Source: Nocardia grenadensis NBRC 108939
GTDB lineage: Bacteria; Actinomycetota; Actinomycetes; Mycobacteriales; Mycobacteriaceae
DNA: 64,000 nt
Direction of reading: 5' to 3'
Assembly (NCBI RefSeq): GCF_001613445.1
Contig: NZ_BDCJ01000013.1
Coordinates: forward strand, 62,001-126,000
The notes below the pieces were generated by a model that did no database searches, was not told where the DNA came from, and worked only from the letters and a program-made list of their open reading frames with translations. Below, piece by piece: positions 33,062 through 41,001 of the stretch (its first letter is position 1; each line of letters starts with the position of its first letter). The translations under genes were made by a program, and so were the position numbers.

Positions 33062-34212
33062 AACTCGCGGTCGTCGGAATCGGACAGAGCAAACAGGCCA
33101 AGAAGCGCAAGGTCACCATCGGCGCGATGGTGCGCGAAGCCGTCGACGAGGCAATGGCCGACGCCGAACTGGAATTCGGCGATATCGATGCCGTCGTGCT
33201 GTCGAAAACGCCGGACCTGTTCGACGGGGTGATGAATCCGGAGCTCTACCTCGCCGACGCGATGGGAGCCCGCGGGCTGCCGGTGACCCGGGTGTTCACC
33301 GGCGGCAGCGTCGGCGGGCATGCCGCCATCTACGGTGCCCATCTGGTGCAGGCGGGTCTGGCCCGGCGGGTGCTGGTGGTCGCGTATTCCAAGGAATCCG
33401 AGGGCGATTTCACCTGGGCGCTGTCGCGCGGGCTGCCCTTCAGCGCCCAACTCGGCGCGGGCGCCGGGGCGCATTTCGCGCCGGTGATCCGGGAGTACAT
33501 CCGCCGGTCGGCAGCCCCCGAGCACATCGGCTGGCAGATCGCGGTCAACCACCGACTCAATGCCACCCGCAACCCGTACGCCCATATCCAGCTACCGGAT
33601 ATCACCGTCGAGCAGGTGCGCGAATCCCGGATGCTCTGGGACCCGATCCGTTTCCTGGAATCGTGCCCCTCCTCGGACGGTTCGTGCGCGGTGGTGATCA
33701 CCGGAGAAGCCGACGCCCACCACACCGGCCGTCCCCCCGCCTGGATCCACGGCATGTCGTGGCGCACCGAAACCGGCCACTTCGCCGGGCGCGACGAAGT
33801 GAACCCCGAGGCCGGCCGACAGTGCGCCGCCGAGGCGTACCGGCAGGCCGGGATCACCGACCCGGCGCGCGAGATCGATACCGCCGAGCTCTACATCCCC
33901 TACAGCTGGTTCGAGCCGATCTGGCTGGAGAACGTGGGCCTGGCCGCGGTCGGCCAGGGCTGGAAGGTGGTGGATTCCGGCCGCACCGCGTTCGGCGGGG
34001 AACTGCCGATCAATCCGTCCGGCGGAGTGCTGTCCGGAAATCCCACGGGCGCGACGGGTCTGCTGCGGTTCGCCGAGGCGGCCATGCAGGTCCGGGGTAC
34101 CGCGGGCGAGCACCAGGTACCGGACGCGCGCCGCGCCATCGGCCACGCCATGGGCGGGGCGGCGCAGTTCCACGCGCTCTGGGTGGTCGGCGCCGAACCA
34201 CCGAATTCCTGA
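33058..34212 (+). CDS. Thiolase-fold (lipid-transfer-like) protein lacking catalytic Cys and His
   Basis: 384 residues. Starts KLAVVGIGQSKQAKKR like SCP-x/Ltp thiolases. At the nucleophile position the sequence is VFTGGSVGGHAAIYGAH (Gly where Cys is expected, about residue 83) and the C-terminal loop is GGVLSGNPTGATG (Asn in place of the His of GHP). The C-terminal PYSWFEPIWLENVGLAA replaces the usual HDCFSINEL segment. A partner of the preceding protein is likely, giving a heteromeric thiolase-fold complex with the DUF35 proteins. Confidence 0.86.
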   Translation: MKLAVVGIGQSKQAKKRKVTIGAMVREAVDEAMADAELEFGDIDAVVLSKTPDLFDGVMNPELYLADAMGARGLPVTRVFTGGSVGGHAAIYGAHLVQAGLARRVLVVAYSKESEGDFTWALSRGLPFSAQLGAGAGAHFAPVIREYIRRSAAPEHIGWQIAVNHRLNATRNPYAHIQLPDITVEQVRESRMLWDPIRFLESCPSSDGSCAVVITGEADAHHTGRPPAWIHGMSWRTETGHFAGRDEVNPEAGRQCAAEAYRQAGITDPAREIDTAELYIPYSWFEPIWLENVGLAAVGQGWKVVDSGRTAFGGELPINPSGGVLSGNPTGATGLLRFAEAAMQVRGTAGEHQVPDARRAIGHAMGGAAQFHALWVVGAEPPNS

Positions 34213-34229
34213 CCGGAGGTTCCGGCGCG

Positions 34230-34385
34230 ATGACCCGGACCCCACCGTATCGGCCCGGCCCCGGCGACAACACTTCCGCGAAACGCGAGATCGCACGAGA
34301 CGAGGAGAGAGCACTGATGCGATACCTCCGCCGACGCTTCGGTCTCCACGGGTCGCATGTATCGGCTACCGAGGAGAGATCGTGA
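34230..34385 (+). CDS. Small open frame between thiolase genes (51 residues)
   Basis: ATG 34230 follows CCGGAGG. The 51-residue product is basic and polar and ends in the 22-residue segment MRYLRRRFGLHGSHVSATEERS, which also has its own ATG (34317) after a perfect GAGGAGAGA site. The stop (34383-34385) overlaps the start of the next small frame (TGATG). No known domain; it could be a real peptide, or a translated spacer that couples ribosomes to the downstream thiolase gene. Confidence 0.35.
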   Translation: MTRTPPYRPGPGDNTSAKREIARDEERALMRYLRRRFGLHGSHVSATEERS

Positions 34386-34447
34386 TGCGATACCTCCGCC
34401 TTCGCTGCGGCCGTCGCGGACCGCATGCCACAGTTTCCGAGGAGAGA
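34301..34447. repeat. Imperfect 68-69 bp tandem repeats, each with a ribosome site
   Basis: The element CGAGGAGAGA recurs at 34301, 34370 and 34438. The first two are followed by ATGCGATACCTCCGCC and a related 22-codon frame; the third directly precedes the thiolase ATG at 34450. The internal parts have diverged, so the duplication is not recent. Confidence 0.85.
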
Positions 34448-34453
34448 ACATGA
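34385..34453 (+). CDS. Small open frame (22 residues), paralogue of the preceding one
   Basis: ATG 34385 overlaps the preceding TGA and opens a 22-residue frame MRYLRLRCGRRGPHATVSEE followed by RT, clearly related to the last 22 residues of the preceding frame. Its TGA (34451-34453) overlaps the ATG of the thiolase gene as ATGA. Both frames are preceded by GAGGAGAGA. Translational coupling or a leader-peptide function is possible; coding status is unproven. Confidence 0.35.
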   Translation: MRYLRLRCGRRGPHATVSEERT

Positions 34454-35649
34454 CCGAGCGGGTATACGTCGCCGGTGTCGGGATGACCAAGTTCGAGAAG
34501 ATCCAGTCCCGGGACTGGACGTATCCGGAAATGGTCGCCGAGGCGGTGGGCCAGGCGCTCACCGACGCCGGAGTGGGTTACGACCAGGTGCAGCGCGCCG
34601 CCGTCGGATACGTCTTCCAGCCCTCCACCGCGGGGCAGCGGGCGCTCTACGACATCGGCCTGACCGGTATTCCGATGGTGAACGTCAACAACAACTGCGC
34701 CACCGGCTCCACCGCGCTAGTACTCGCCCGGGAATGGGTGCAGGCCGGGCTGGCCGAGATCGTGCTGGCGGTCGGGTTCGAGCAGATGACCAAACAGGCG
34801 ATGTCGGGCGACGGCACCATCCCGAAGGTCACCACGGTGGACCGGCACATGGACGCGCTGAAGGCGGCCGCCGGTTTCGGGAACGCGCCGATGACCGCCC
34901 AATTCTTCGGCGCGGCCGCGGTCGAGCACATGGAGCGGTACGGGACCACCCGCGAACAACTGGCCCGGGTCGCGGTGAAGAACCACGAACACTCCACCCG
35001 CAACCCCAAGGCCCAATTCCAGGACGCCTACACCCTCGACCAGGTGCTCGGCGACAAACTGGTCTCCGATCCGCTGACCCGCTCGCAGTGCTCCCCCATG
35101 TCCGACGGCGCCGGCGCGGCGGTGCTGGTGAGCGAACGCTACGTGCGCGAACACGGTCTCGATCGGGCGGTACCGATCCTCGCCCAGGAACTGGTGACCG
35201 ATACCGGCGCCTCGTTCGAGTCGGGATCGATGATCGACGTGGTGGGTGCGCCCATGGCGCGTATCGCCGGCCGGAAGGTGCTGGAGACCGCCGGGGTGGG
35301 TATCGACGATATCGATGTGCTCGAACTGCACGACTGCTTCTCCATCAACGAACTGCTCACCTACGAGGCGCTGGGTTTGTGCGGCGAAGGCGAATCCGGC
35401 GCGCTGGTCGAGTCGGGCGCGACCACCTACGGCGGCCGCTGGGTGGTCAACCCGTCGGGTGGGCTCATCTCCAAGGGGCATCCACTCGGCGCCACCGGGT
35501 TGGCGCAGTGCACGGAACTGGTCACCCAGGTGCGCGGTGCGGCCGGCGCACGTCAAGTAACGGACGCGCGGCTCGGGCTCGCCCACAATCTAGGCCTCGG
35601 CGGAGCCTGTGTCGTGACCCTGTACGGTGCGCCGGGCACGGTCTCCTAG
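34450..35649 (+). CDS. Catalytically complete thiolase/lipid-transfer (SCP-x type) protein
   Basis: 399 residues. The nucleophile Cys83 is present (NVNNNCATGSTALV), as are the HDCFSINEL segment near residue 297 and the GHPLGATG loop near residue 345. It resembles actinobacterial Ltp/SCP-x thiolases that shorten acyl-CoA side chains. It is the only one of the three thiolase-fold proteins here with the full active site. GAGGAGAGA precedes ATG 34450. The TetR gene starts 11 bases after its stop. Confidence 0.92.
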   Translation: MTERVYVAGVGMTKFEKIQSRDWTYPEMVAEAVGQALTDAGVGYDQVQRAAVGYVFQPSTAGQRALYDIGLTGIPMVNVNNNCATGSTALVLAREWVQAGLAEIVLAVGFEQMTKQAMSGDGTIPKVTTVDRHMDALKAAAGFGNAPMTAQFFGAAAVEHMERYGTTREQLARVAVKNHEHSTRNPKAQFQDAYTLDQVLGDKLVSDPLTRSQCSPMSDGAGAAVLVSERYVREHGLDRAVPILAQELVTDTGASFESGSMIDVVGAPMARIAGRKVLETAGVGIDDIDVLELHDCFSINELLTYEALGLCGEGESGALVESGATTYGGRWVVNPSGGLISKGHPLGATGLAQCTELVTQVRGAAGARQVTDARLGLAHNLGLGGACVVTLYGAPGTVS

Positions 35650-35659
35650 AGTTTCGGTC

Positions 35660-36397
35660 ATGACGAGAAGCCGGGTGCGGGCCGGGCGGGAGTTGTCCTC
35701 GCCCGCCGCATCCCCGCGCCGGGGTCCGGCCACGGCCCGCGGCGAGGCCCGCCCGGACCCCGGCCCCGGGCACTCTCCCGAGGCCGGTCTACCCACCGAG
35801 CAGCGCCTGATCCTGGCCGCCGAACGACTCTTCGCCGAACGCGGGATCGACGCGGTCTCACTGCGTTCGGTAATGGCCGAGGCCGGCGCGAACGTCGCGT
35901 CCGTGCACTATCACTTCGGCTCCAAGGATGCCCTGGTCGACGCCCTGATCAGCCGCCGCAGCGAACAACTGCACACCCGCCGCGCCGAACTGCTGGATGC
36001 CGTGGAGGCCGGCGGCGCACCCGATGCCCGCGCGCTGGCCGACGCCTTCGTCCGCCCGGTCGGCGAACTCGCCGCCGCGGGCGGTACCCCGTGGATCCGC
36101 CTGGTAGCCGGCATCATGAGCGGTAATCACCCCGCGCTCACCAAACTCACCGAGGGATTCGCCCCCCAGGCCCTGCGGTTCAACGCCCTGCTGGCGCAGA
36201 CCGCCCCCGGCGTCGCGTCCCGGACCATCCGTTTCCGCCTCACCCAGGCCATGAACCTGACCTTCCAGACGCTCGGCGACCCGGACGGTCTACGCGGCAT
36301 GCTGGCACTCAGCGGAACCCGGCTCTCCCCCGACGAACTGCTCACCGAACTGATCGATACCGTCACCGCGATACTCACAGGTCCCCCGGATCGTTGA
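35660..36397 (+). CDS. TetR-family transcriptional regulator
   Basis: 245 residues. A proline/arginine-rich tail (residues 1-45) precedes the HTH domain: EQRLILAAERLFAERGIDAVSLRSVMAEAG, here seen as ILAAERLFAERG and VASVHYHFGSKDALVDALI. The C-terminal part is an all-helical ligand domain. It follows the thiolase gene by 11 bases and probably controls the thiolase operon, with an acyl-CoA as a likely inducer. ATG 35660 is used; the unusual disordered N-terminus could be shorter if a later start is used. Confidence 0.88.
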   Translation: MTRSRVRAGRELSSPAASPRRGPATARGEARPDPGPGHSPEAGLPTEQRLILAAERLFAERGIDAVSLRSVMAEAGANVASVHYHFGSKDALVDALISRRSEQLHTRRAELLDAVEAGGAPDARALADAFVRPVGELAAAGGTPWIRLVAGIMSGNHPALTKLTEGFAPQALRFNALLAQTAPGVASRTIRFRLTQAMNLTFQTLGDPDGLRGMLALSGTRLSPDELLTELIDTVTAILTGPPDR

Positions 36398-36488
36398 GGT
36401 CTTCGTTGTCCCTCGTATGACCGAGAGTGGACTCGACCTCGGCACCTGCGGCCTATCCGCCCCGCCTGGGTGGTACAACACTATTTTC

Positions 36489-36755
36489 ATGGACGATCGG
36501 TTGAGCATTCGTGAAGCGCGCGCCCAACTCCCGGCCGTGGTCAATGCCGCTGATAAAGACGGACACGTCACCGTGATCACCCGTGGCGGTAAGCTTGCGG
36601 CCGCTGTCGTCCCGCTGTTCATGCTCGCCAAGCTCGAAGAGTGGGAAGACGAGCAACTGGAACATATGGCGGACGAGGCTCTTGCCGAAGCGGGCGAGCC
36701 CGAACGGATCACTCTGGGGCAGATGATGGATGAGGTCCTCGCCGCAGGCGACTAA
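36489..36755 (+). CDS. Phd/YefM-family antitoxin
   Basis: 88 residues. Typical N-terminal DNA-binding part RLSIREARAQLPAVVNAADKDG, then HVTVITRGGKLAAAVVPL, and an acidic helical C-terminus that would wrap the toxin. ATG 36489 is preferred to the upstream in-frame ATG 36417, and has no ribosome site, so it may be leaderless. It overlaps nothing and lies 8 bases before the toxin gene, which is frameshifted; the antitoxin could persist as an orphan repressor. Confidence 0.85.
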   Translation: MDDRLSIREARAQLPAVVNAADKDGHVTVITRGGKLAAAVVPLFMLAKLEEWEDEQLEHMADEALAEAGEPERITLGQMMDEVLAAGD

Positions 36756-36763
36756 GCCGTGGC

Positions 36764-37029
36764 ATGAAGTACGAATTCCGCTGGACCGCCGCTGCGGAAG
36801 AGCGTTGCGATCCATTCCCCGGGAAGACGCGTTGCGCCTGCTGGTCGCACTGACGTCGCTGGGTGACGACCCCTACCGACGAGATGATGTCGACGTCAAG
36901 GCATTGACCGGACGCCCCGGGTTCCGCTTACGGGTGGGCAACTACCGCCTTGTCTACGAGGTCGACGATGGGAAGCTGGTAATCCTGGTGATCTCCGCGT
37001 GCCATCGACGAGAAATATACGAGCGGTAG
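36764..37029 (+). pseudogene. RelE/ParE-type toxin, frameshifted
   Basis: ATG 36764 begins KYEFRWTAAAE, a normal RelE start, but the frame is then lost. The remainder of the toxin (LRSIPREDALRLLVALTSL, LTGRPGFRLRVGNYRLVYEV, ISACHRREIYER) is intact in the next frame from about 36810 to 37029. Total length 266 is one base short of a whole number of codons, so a one-base deletion around 36797-36812 explains the break. The active-site basic residues of the C-terminal half are kept. Confidence 0.8.
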
Positions 37030-37042
37030 TTACCCGGCCGCC

Positions 37043-38632
37043 TCAGTTGACCTGCCGGCCCTCGCCCCAGTACTGCGCCCGCAACGCTTTCTTGTCCGGT
37101 TTGCCGAGCGGGCTGACCGGGATGCTCTCGGCGAAATCGACGGTCTTCGGGGTGTAGACCGCACCCTTACGGTCCTTCACCAGCGCCTGCAGTTCCTCCA
37201 CAGGTACCGACTGCCCGTCGCGCAGCACGACGACCGCCTTGACCGCCTCACCCCACTTCTCGTCCGGCACCCCGATCACGGCCGCGGCGCTGACCGCCGG
37301 ATGCGCCGAGAGCACATCCTCGACCTCCCGCGGGTACACATTGAACCCGCCGGACACGATCATGTCCTTCTTCCGGTCGACGATATAGAGGAATCCCTCT
37401 TCGTCCTGCCGGGCGATATCGCCGGTGTGCAACCAGCCGAATTCGGTGGCCTCCGCGGTCTGCTCGGGTTTGTTCAGGTACCCGTTCATCACCAGCGGGC
37501 CGCGGACACACACCTCGCCCGGTTCGCCCCGAGGTACTTCGTTGCCCTTCTCATCGAGCAGCGCCACCGACAGCCATGGCACCGGACGGCCGCAACTGGC
37601 CAGCCGCTCCGGTTTGTTCAGGTCGTGGTCGCCGCGGCGCAGCACCGAGATGGTCATCGGGCTCTCGGCCTGGCCGTAGAACTGGAAGAAGATGGGACCG
37701 AACTTCTCGATCGCCTCGGCCAGCCGGGTCGGGGAGATCGCGGAGGCGCCGTAGAACACCGTCTGCAGGCTGGACAGATCGTATTTGTCGAGGTCGGGGC
37801 TGTCCAGCAGGGCATAGAGCATGGTGGGCACCAGCATGGTCGCGGTGATCTTGTACTTCTCGATCGCCTCGAGCACCTTGGCCGGGTGGAAGTAGGGCAG
37901 CACCACGATGGAACCACCCTGCTGAGCGGTGGGGCCCCAGAAGGCGGCGCCCGCGTGGCTCAGCGGGGTACACACCAGGAACCGGACCTCGTCGGGCCAT
38001 TCCCATTCGGTCATCTGGATGCGCAGCATGGTGGTGCTGCCGCGGAAGCTCATCTCCACACCCTTGGGCTTACCGGTGGTGCCGCCGGTGTAGGCCAGGC
38101 TCATGGTCGCGCTGGGATCCACCTGCGGACCGCGGACCTGCTCGGGGGTGAACCCGGCAGCCAGTTCGATGAGATCGGTCCCCACCTCGGACGGACCGAA
38201 CGAGAACAGGTTCCGCAGCCCGGGCACCTTGTCCCGCAACTGCGCGGCACGTTCGTCGAAACCGCTCGGGTCGTAGATCAAGGTTTCCACGCCGGCGTCC
38301 TCGAGGACGTAGGCGTGATCGTCGAGCGAGCCCATGGGGTGTAGCGCCATGGCCCGCGACCCGTTCACATTGTTCGCGCCCTGCGCGAAGATCACCTCCG
38401 GCCGGTTGGCCGAGAGCACCGCCACCGGGGAGCCCACGCCGAGACCGGCCGAGGCCAGCGCCTGGGCGAACCGGCTGATCTGATCGCGCACGTCGCGGTA
38501 GGTCAGGGTGGCGTCGTCGATATGGACCGCGGCGCGGTCGGCATAACGCTCGAGAGCTTTGCCCAGCAGGTCCACCGCCAGCGGCTCACGGTGCAGCTGG
38601 GCGGTGTCGTCGACGTGCGGTTCAGTGTTCAT
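37043..38632 (-). CDS. Acyl-CoA synthetase (FadD-like, AMP-binding)
   Basis: 529 residues. ANL-superfamily ligase that activates a carboxylic acid to its CoA thioester. P-loop motif SLAYTGGTTGKPKG near residue 178, FYGQAESP near residue 305, GWLHTGDIARQDEEGFLYIVDRKKDMI near residue 405 (with the hinge), and the catalytic Lys in SPLGKPDKKALRAQY near the C-terminus. A perfect KstR-type box lies about 140 bases upstream of the start, so a steroid or cholesterol-derived acid is a plausible substrate. ATG 38630-38632 follows an AGGCAGACGA stretch. Part of this gene is duplicated at 38982-39115. Confidence 0.92.
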   Translation of the reverse strand: MNTEPHVDDTAQLHREPLAVDLLGKALERYADRAAVHIDDATLTYRDVRDQISRFAQALASAGLGVGSPVAVLSANRPEVIFAQGANNVNGSRAMALHPMGSLDDHAYVLEDAGVETLIYDPSGFDERAAQLRDKVPGLRNLFSFGPSEVGTDLIELAAGFTPEQVRGPQVDPSATMSLAYTGGTTGKPKGVEMSFRGSTTMLRIQMTEWEWPDEVRFLVCTPLSHAGAAFWGPTAQQGGSIVVLPYFHPAKVLEAIEKYKITATMLVPTMLYALLDSPDLDKYDLSSLQTVFYGASAISPTRLAEAIEKFGPIFFQFYGQAESPMTISVLRRGDHDLNKPERLASCGRPVPWLSVALLDEKGNEVPRGEPGEVCVRGPLVMNGYLNKPEQTAEATEFGWLHTGDIARQDEEGFLYIVDRKKDMIVSGGFNVYPREVEDVLSAHPAVSAAAVIGVPDEKWGEAVKAVVVLRDGQSVPVEELQALVKDRKGAVYTPKTVDFAESIPVSPLGKPDKKALRAQYWGEGRQVN

Positions 38633-38772
38633 TCGTCTGCCTTTCGGGCCGGCCCGTCCGAGCGGACCGGCGAAGATCGACCGGCGCTCCGGCGCGGGTC
38701 CCGGGGCCGCGGGCACCGCCACATGGCGCCGCGGCCCGGGAACCGCCCACGGGGCTCGCAAACCGCAAAAAC

Positions 38773-38786
38773 TATAACACGTTCTA
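38773..38786. promoter_or_regulatory. KstR-type operator
   Basis: TATAACACGTTCTA matches TNNAACNNGTTNNA at every fixed position. It lies upstream of the acyl-CoA synthetase and is embedded in an AT-richer patch suitable for a promoter. Confidence 0.7.
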
Positions 38787-38980
38787 CTTTATTTCCGGGG
38801 TGGGTCCGCGGGATCCGGCCGTCCCGGCGAGAGCGGACCGGCACGCCTGCACATAACCGCGTACCAGCGGCCGGATATCGTCGCGCCGCCACCACCCATT
38901 CGTACCGGTCGGCGTCGGCCGGTGGCAGCCGGACGAACGCCACATCGGTGAATCCGTCCACTGGGCCGTATGCGCAGCAT
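38784..38980 (-). pseudogene. Remnant of a LysR-type regulator C-terminus
   Basis: Read leftward, the sequence encodes DVAFVRLPPADADRYEW in one frame and WWRRDDIRPLVRGYVQAC in another, together resembling the end of a LysR co-inducer domain (final strand, then WRRDD and a terminal helix). A small deletion separates the frames; no HTH part is present. The remnant ends at a TAG overlapping the KstR-type box. Confidence 0.55.
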
Positions 38981-38981
38981 G

Positions 38982-39115
38982 GCCGGTGTAGGCCAGGCTC
39001 GTGGTCGCGTTGGGGATCCACCTGCGGACCGCGCACCCGCTCGGGGGTGAACCCGGCAGAAAGTTCGATGAGATCGGTCCCCACCTCGGACAGACCGAAC
39101 GAGAACAGGTTCCGC
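38982..39115 (-). pseudogene. Duplicated fragment of the neighbouring acyl-CoA synthetase gene
   Basis: This 134-base stretch is a near copy of 38084-38216 of the acyl-CoA synthetase gene in the same orientation, with a handful of substitutions and one extra G. It encodes part of the segment RNLFSFG...GPQVDP but is truncated on both sides. The rest of the gap up to 39548 shows no gene. Confidence 0.85.
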
Positions 39116-39548
39116 GGCCTTGCCGAGCGTGGGAAACCGCGGACTGTTGCCGGGCGGTAGCGTGCGCGCACCGAAAGTTGTTGGAAGCAAAGGGCTCCGA
39201 TGGTAACCGATCAACTGGCATCACTTGCCGGACGTTCACCGTCCCTCGACGAGAATGTAAGAGCATCGCGAAACCTTGCCGTCGGGTCTCAATCGCTTCG
39301 GTCGAGGGACCCATCAGCGGGAAACTCGGATAAGATGCCGCGCCGGCAGTCGGCAGCGCGGGTCGAAGTCGAGTAACAAACCTGCCGCGCGGTGATCCCC
39401 CGCGGTCGGCGCCCCGAGCCTGTGTCCTGGCACCAGAGAACAATGAGACACGTCTTCCTCGATGTGTCCCCCGCGCCGGTCGGTCACGAGACCGGCAGCC
39501 GCTTCGTCCTACTCCGTTTGCCTATGTCGAACTGTCTGGAGTTGCCCT

Positions 39549-40811
39549 GTGTCTCTTCCTCCGCCGCTGGAATCGCCGCTGTCTTATGACGGCCCCCCTA
39601 TAACGCCTGGTTCAGTGATCGATGATGAGCCACGAGTAGCTCTGTACACCAAAGAATTCGCTACGAACCCCCAGCTCGCCTACCAAGAGCTGAGAGCCCG
39701 CTACGGATCGCTGGCCCCTGTGGAGATCGCACCGGGCGTCCCGGCCACCCTGGTGGTCACCTACGCGACCGCGAAGCGGATTCTGCACGACCCCGAGCAC
39801 TTTCCGGCCGACCCTCGGGCCTGGCAGGCGAATGTGCCGCTGGACTGTCCCGTTCGGCCGATGTTGCAGTGGCGGCCGAACGCACTGCGCAGCACCGGAG
39901 CCGCCCATGCCCGGCTGCGCTCGGCGAACACTTTCGCTCTCGACGGAATCGACCTGCACGCCGCACAGGCACTGGTCGAGAAGATCGCGGTGCCGCTGAT
40001 CAACAGCTTCTGCGGCGCCGGACATGCCGATCTGCTCGCGCAGTTCGTACACCCCCTGGTCTTCGAAGTGCTCAACACCCTGGTCGGCTGCTCGCCCGAT
40101 ATCGGGGCGCGCGTGGCGCGGGGAATGGCCGCCGTATTCGACACCTCCGCCGATGCCGAAGCGGGCAACGTGACACTGGAATCGGCACTGTACGAGCAGA
40201 CCATGCGCAGAATCGCCGATCCCGGCGACGACATCACCACCCGCATGATCGCGCACAGCGCGAAACTGACCGAGGAGGAGGTGATTCACCAACTGGTCGT
40301 CATATACGGGGCGGGCATCGAACCGACGGTCAATCTCATCCTGAATACGTTGCGCCTCATGCTGACCGACGATCGGTTCGGCGGAGGTATGGTCAGCGGT
40401 AGCCTCTCGACCGGCGATGCGCTGGAAGAGTTGCTGTTCACCGATCCGCCGCTGGCGAACTTCTGCTTCAGTTATCCGCGGCAGCCGATCCTCATCGATG
40501 GTGTATGGCTTCCCGCGCATCAGCCCGTACTGATCAGCATGTCGGCGTGCAATAACGATCCAGCAGTGCAGTCCGGAGATTTCACGGCCAACCGGTCACA
40601 TCTCGCCTGGGGTGCCGGCCCGCACGTCTGCCCGGCGAAGGATCTGTCCTCGACCATCGCTCGCGCGGCGATAGATCAACTGCTCGATGCGCTACCCGAG
40701 ATGGAATTGGCGGTGCCCGTCGCGGATTTGCAGTGGCGGACCGGGCCATACCACCGGTCCCTGGCGCGCTTGCCTGTGACGTTCGAACCGACTCCGCCGA
40801 TGCGGGGATGA
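39549..40811 (+). CDS. Cytochrome P450, conservon (CYP157-like) type, without ExxR
   Basis: 420 residues. The haem-ligand region reads HLAWGAGPHVCPAKD with Cys361, as in the P450s attached to actinobacterial conservons. The K-helix position reads DALEELLFTD (residues 290-299), so the Arg of ExxR is missing, and the I-helix AGIEPTVN lacks the usual acid-alcohol pair. CYP157 members are known to lack ExxR, so this is probably a functional but unusual protein rather than a damaged one. GTG 39549 is used. No conservon cvnA-D genes accompany it. Substrate and even catalytic role are unknown. Confidence 0.88.
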   Translation: MSLPPPLESPLSYDGPPITPGSVIDDEPRVALYTKEFATNPQLAYQELRARYGSLAPVEIAPGVPATLVVTYATAKRILHDPEHFPADPRAWQANVPLDCPVRPMLQWRPNALRSTGAAHARLRSANTFALDGIDLHAAQALVEKIAVPLINSFCGAGHADLLAQFVHPLVFEVLNTLVGCSPDIGARVARGMAAVFDTSADAEAGNVTLESALYEQTMRRIADPGDDITTRMIAHSAKLTEEEVIHQLVVIYGAGIEPTVNLILNTLRLMLTDDRFGGGMVSGSLSTGDALEELLFTDPPLANFCFSYPRQPILIDGVWLPAHQPVLISMSACNNDPAVQSGDFTANRSHLAWGAGPHVCPAKDLSSTIARAAIDQLLDALPEMELAVPVADLQWRTGPYHRSLARLPVTFEPTPPMRG

Positions 40812-41001
40812 AGTGCTGTCGCCGGCACCGGCGCGACCGTCGTGTAACTCGGATTCTCGGTGACTCCTCACCGGCGAGGCACGGCGGGCACCGGTGCAGG
40901 TGTTCCCCGCCGCGCCGGCCTGCCACCCCGGGACAGCTCGCCGACGGGCCCGGCCCCGTATCCGGTGACGAGGGCCGGCCCCCACGTGACAACCGGCCGG
41001 A

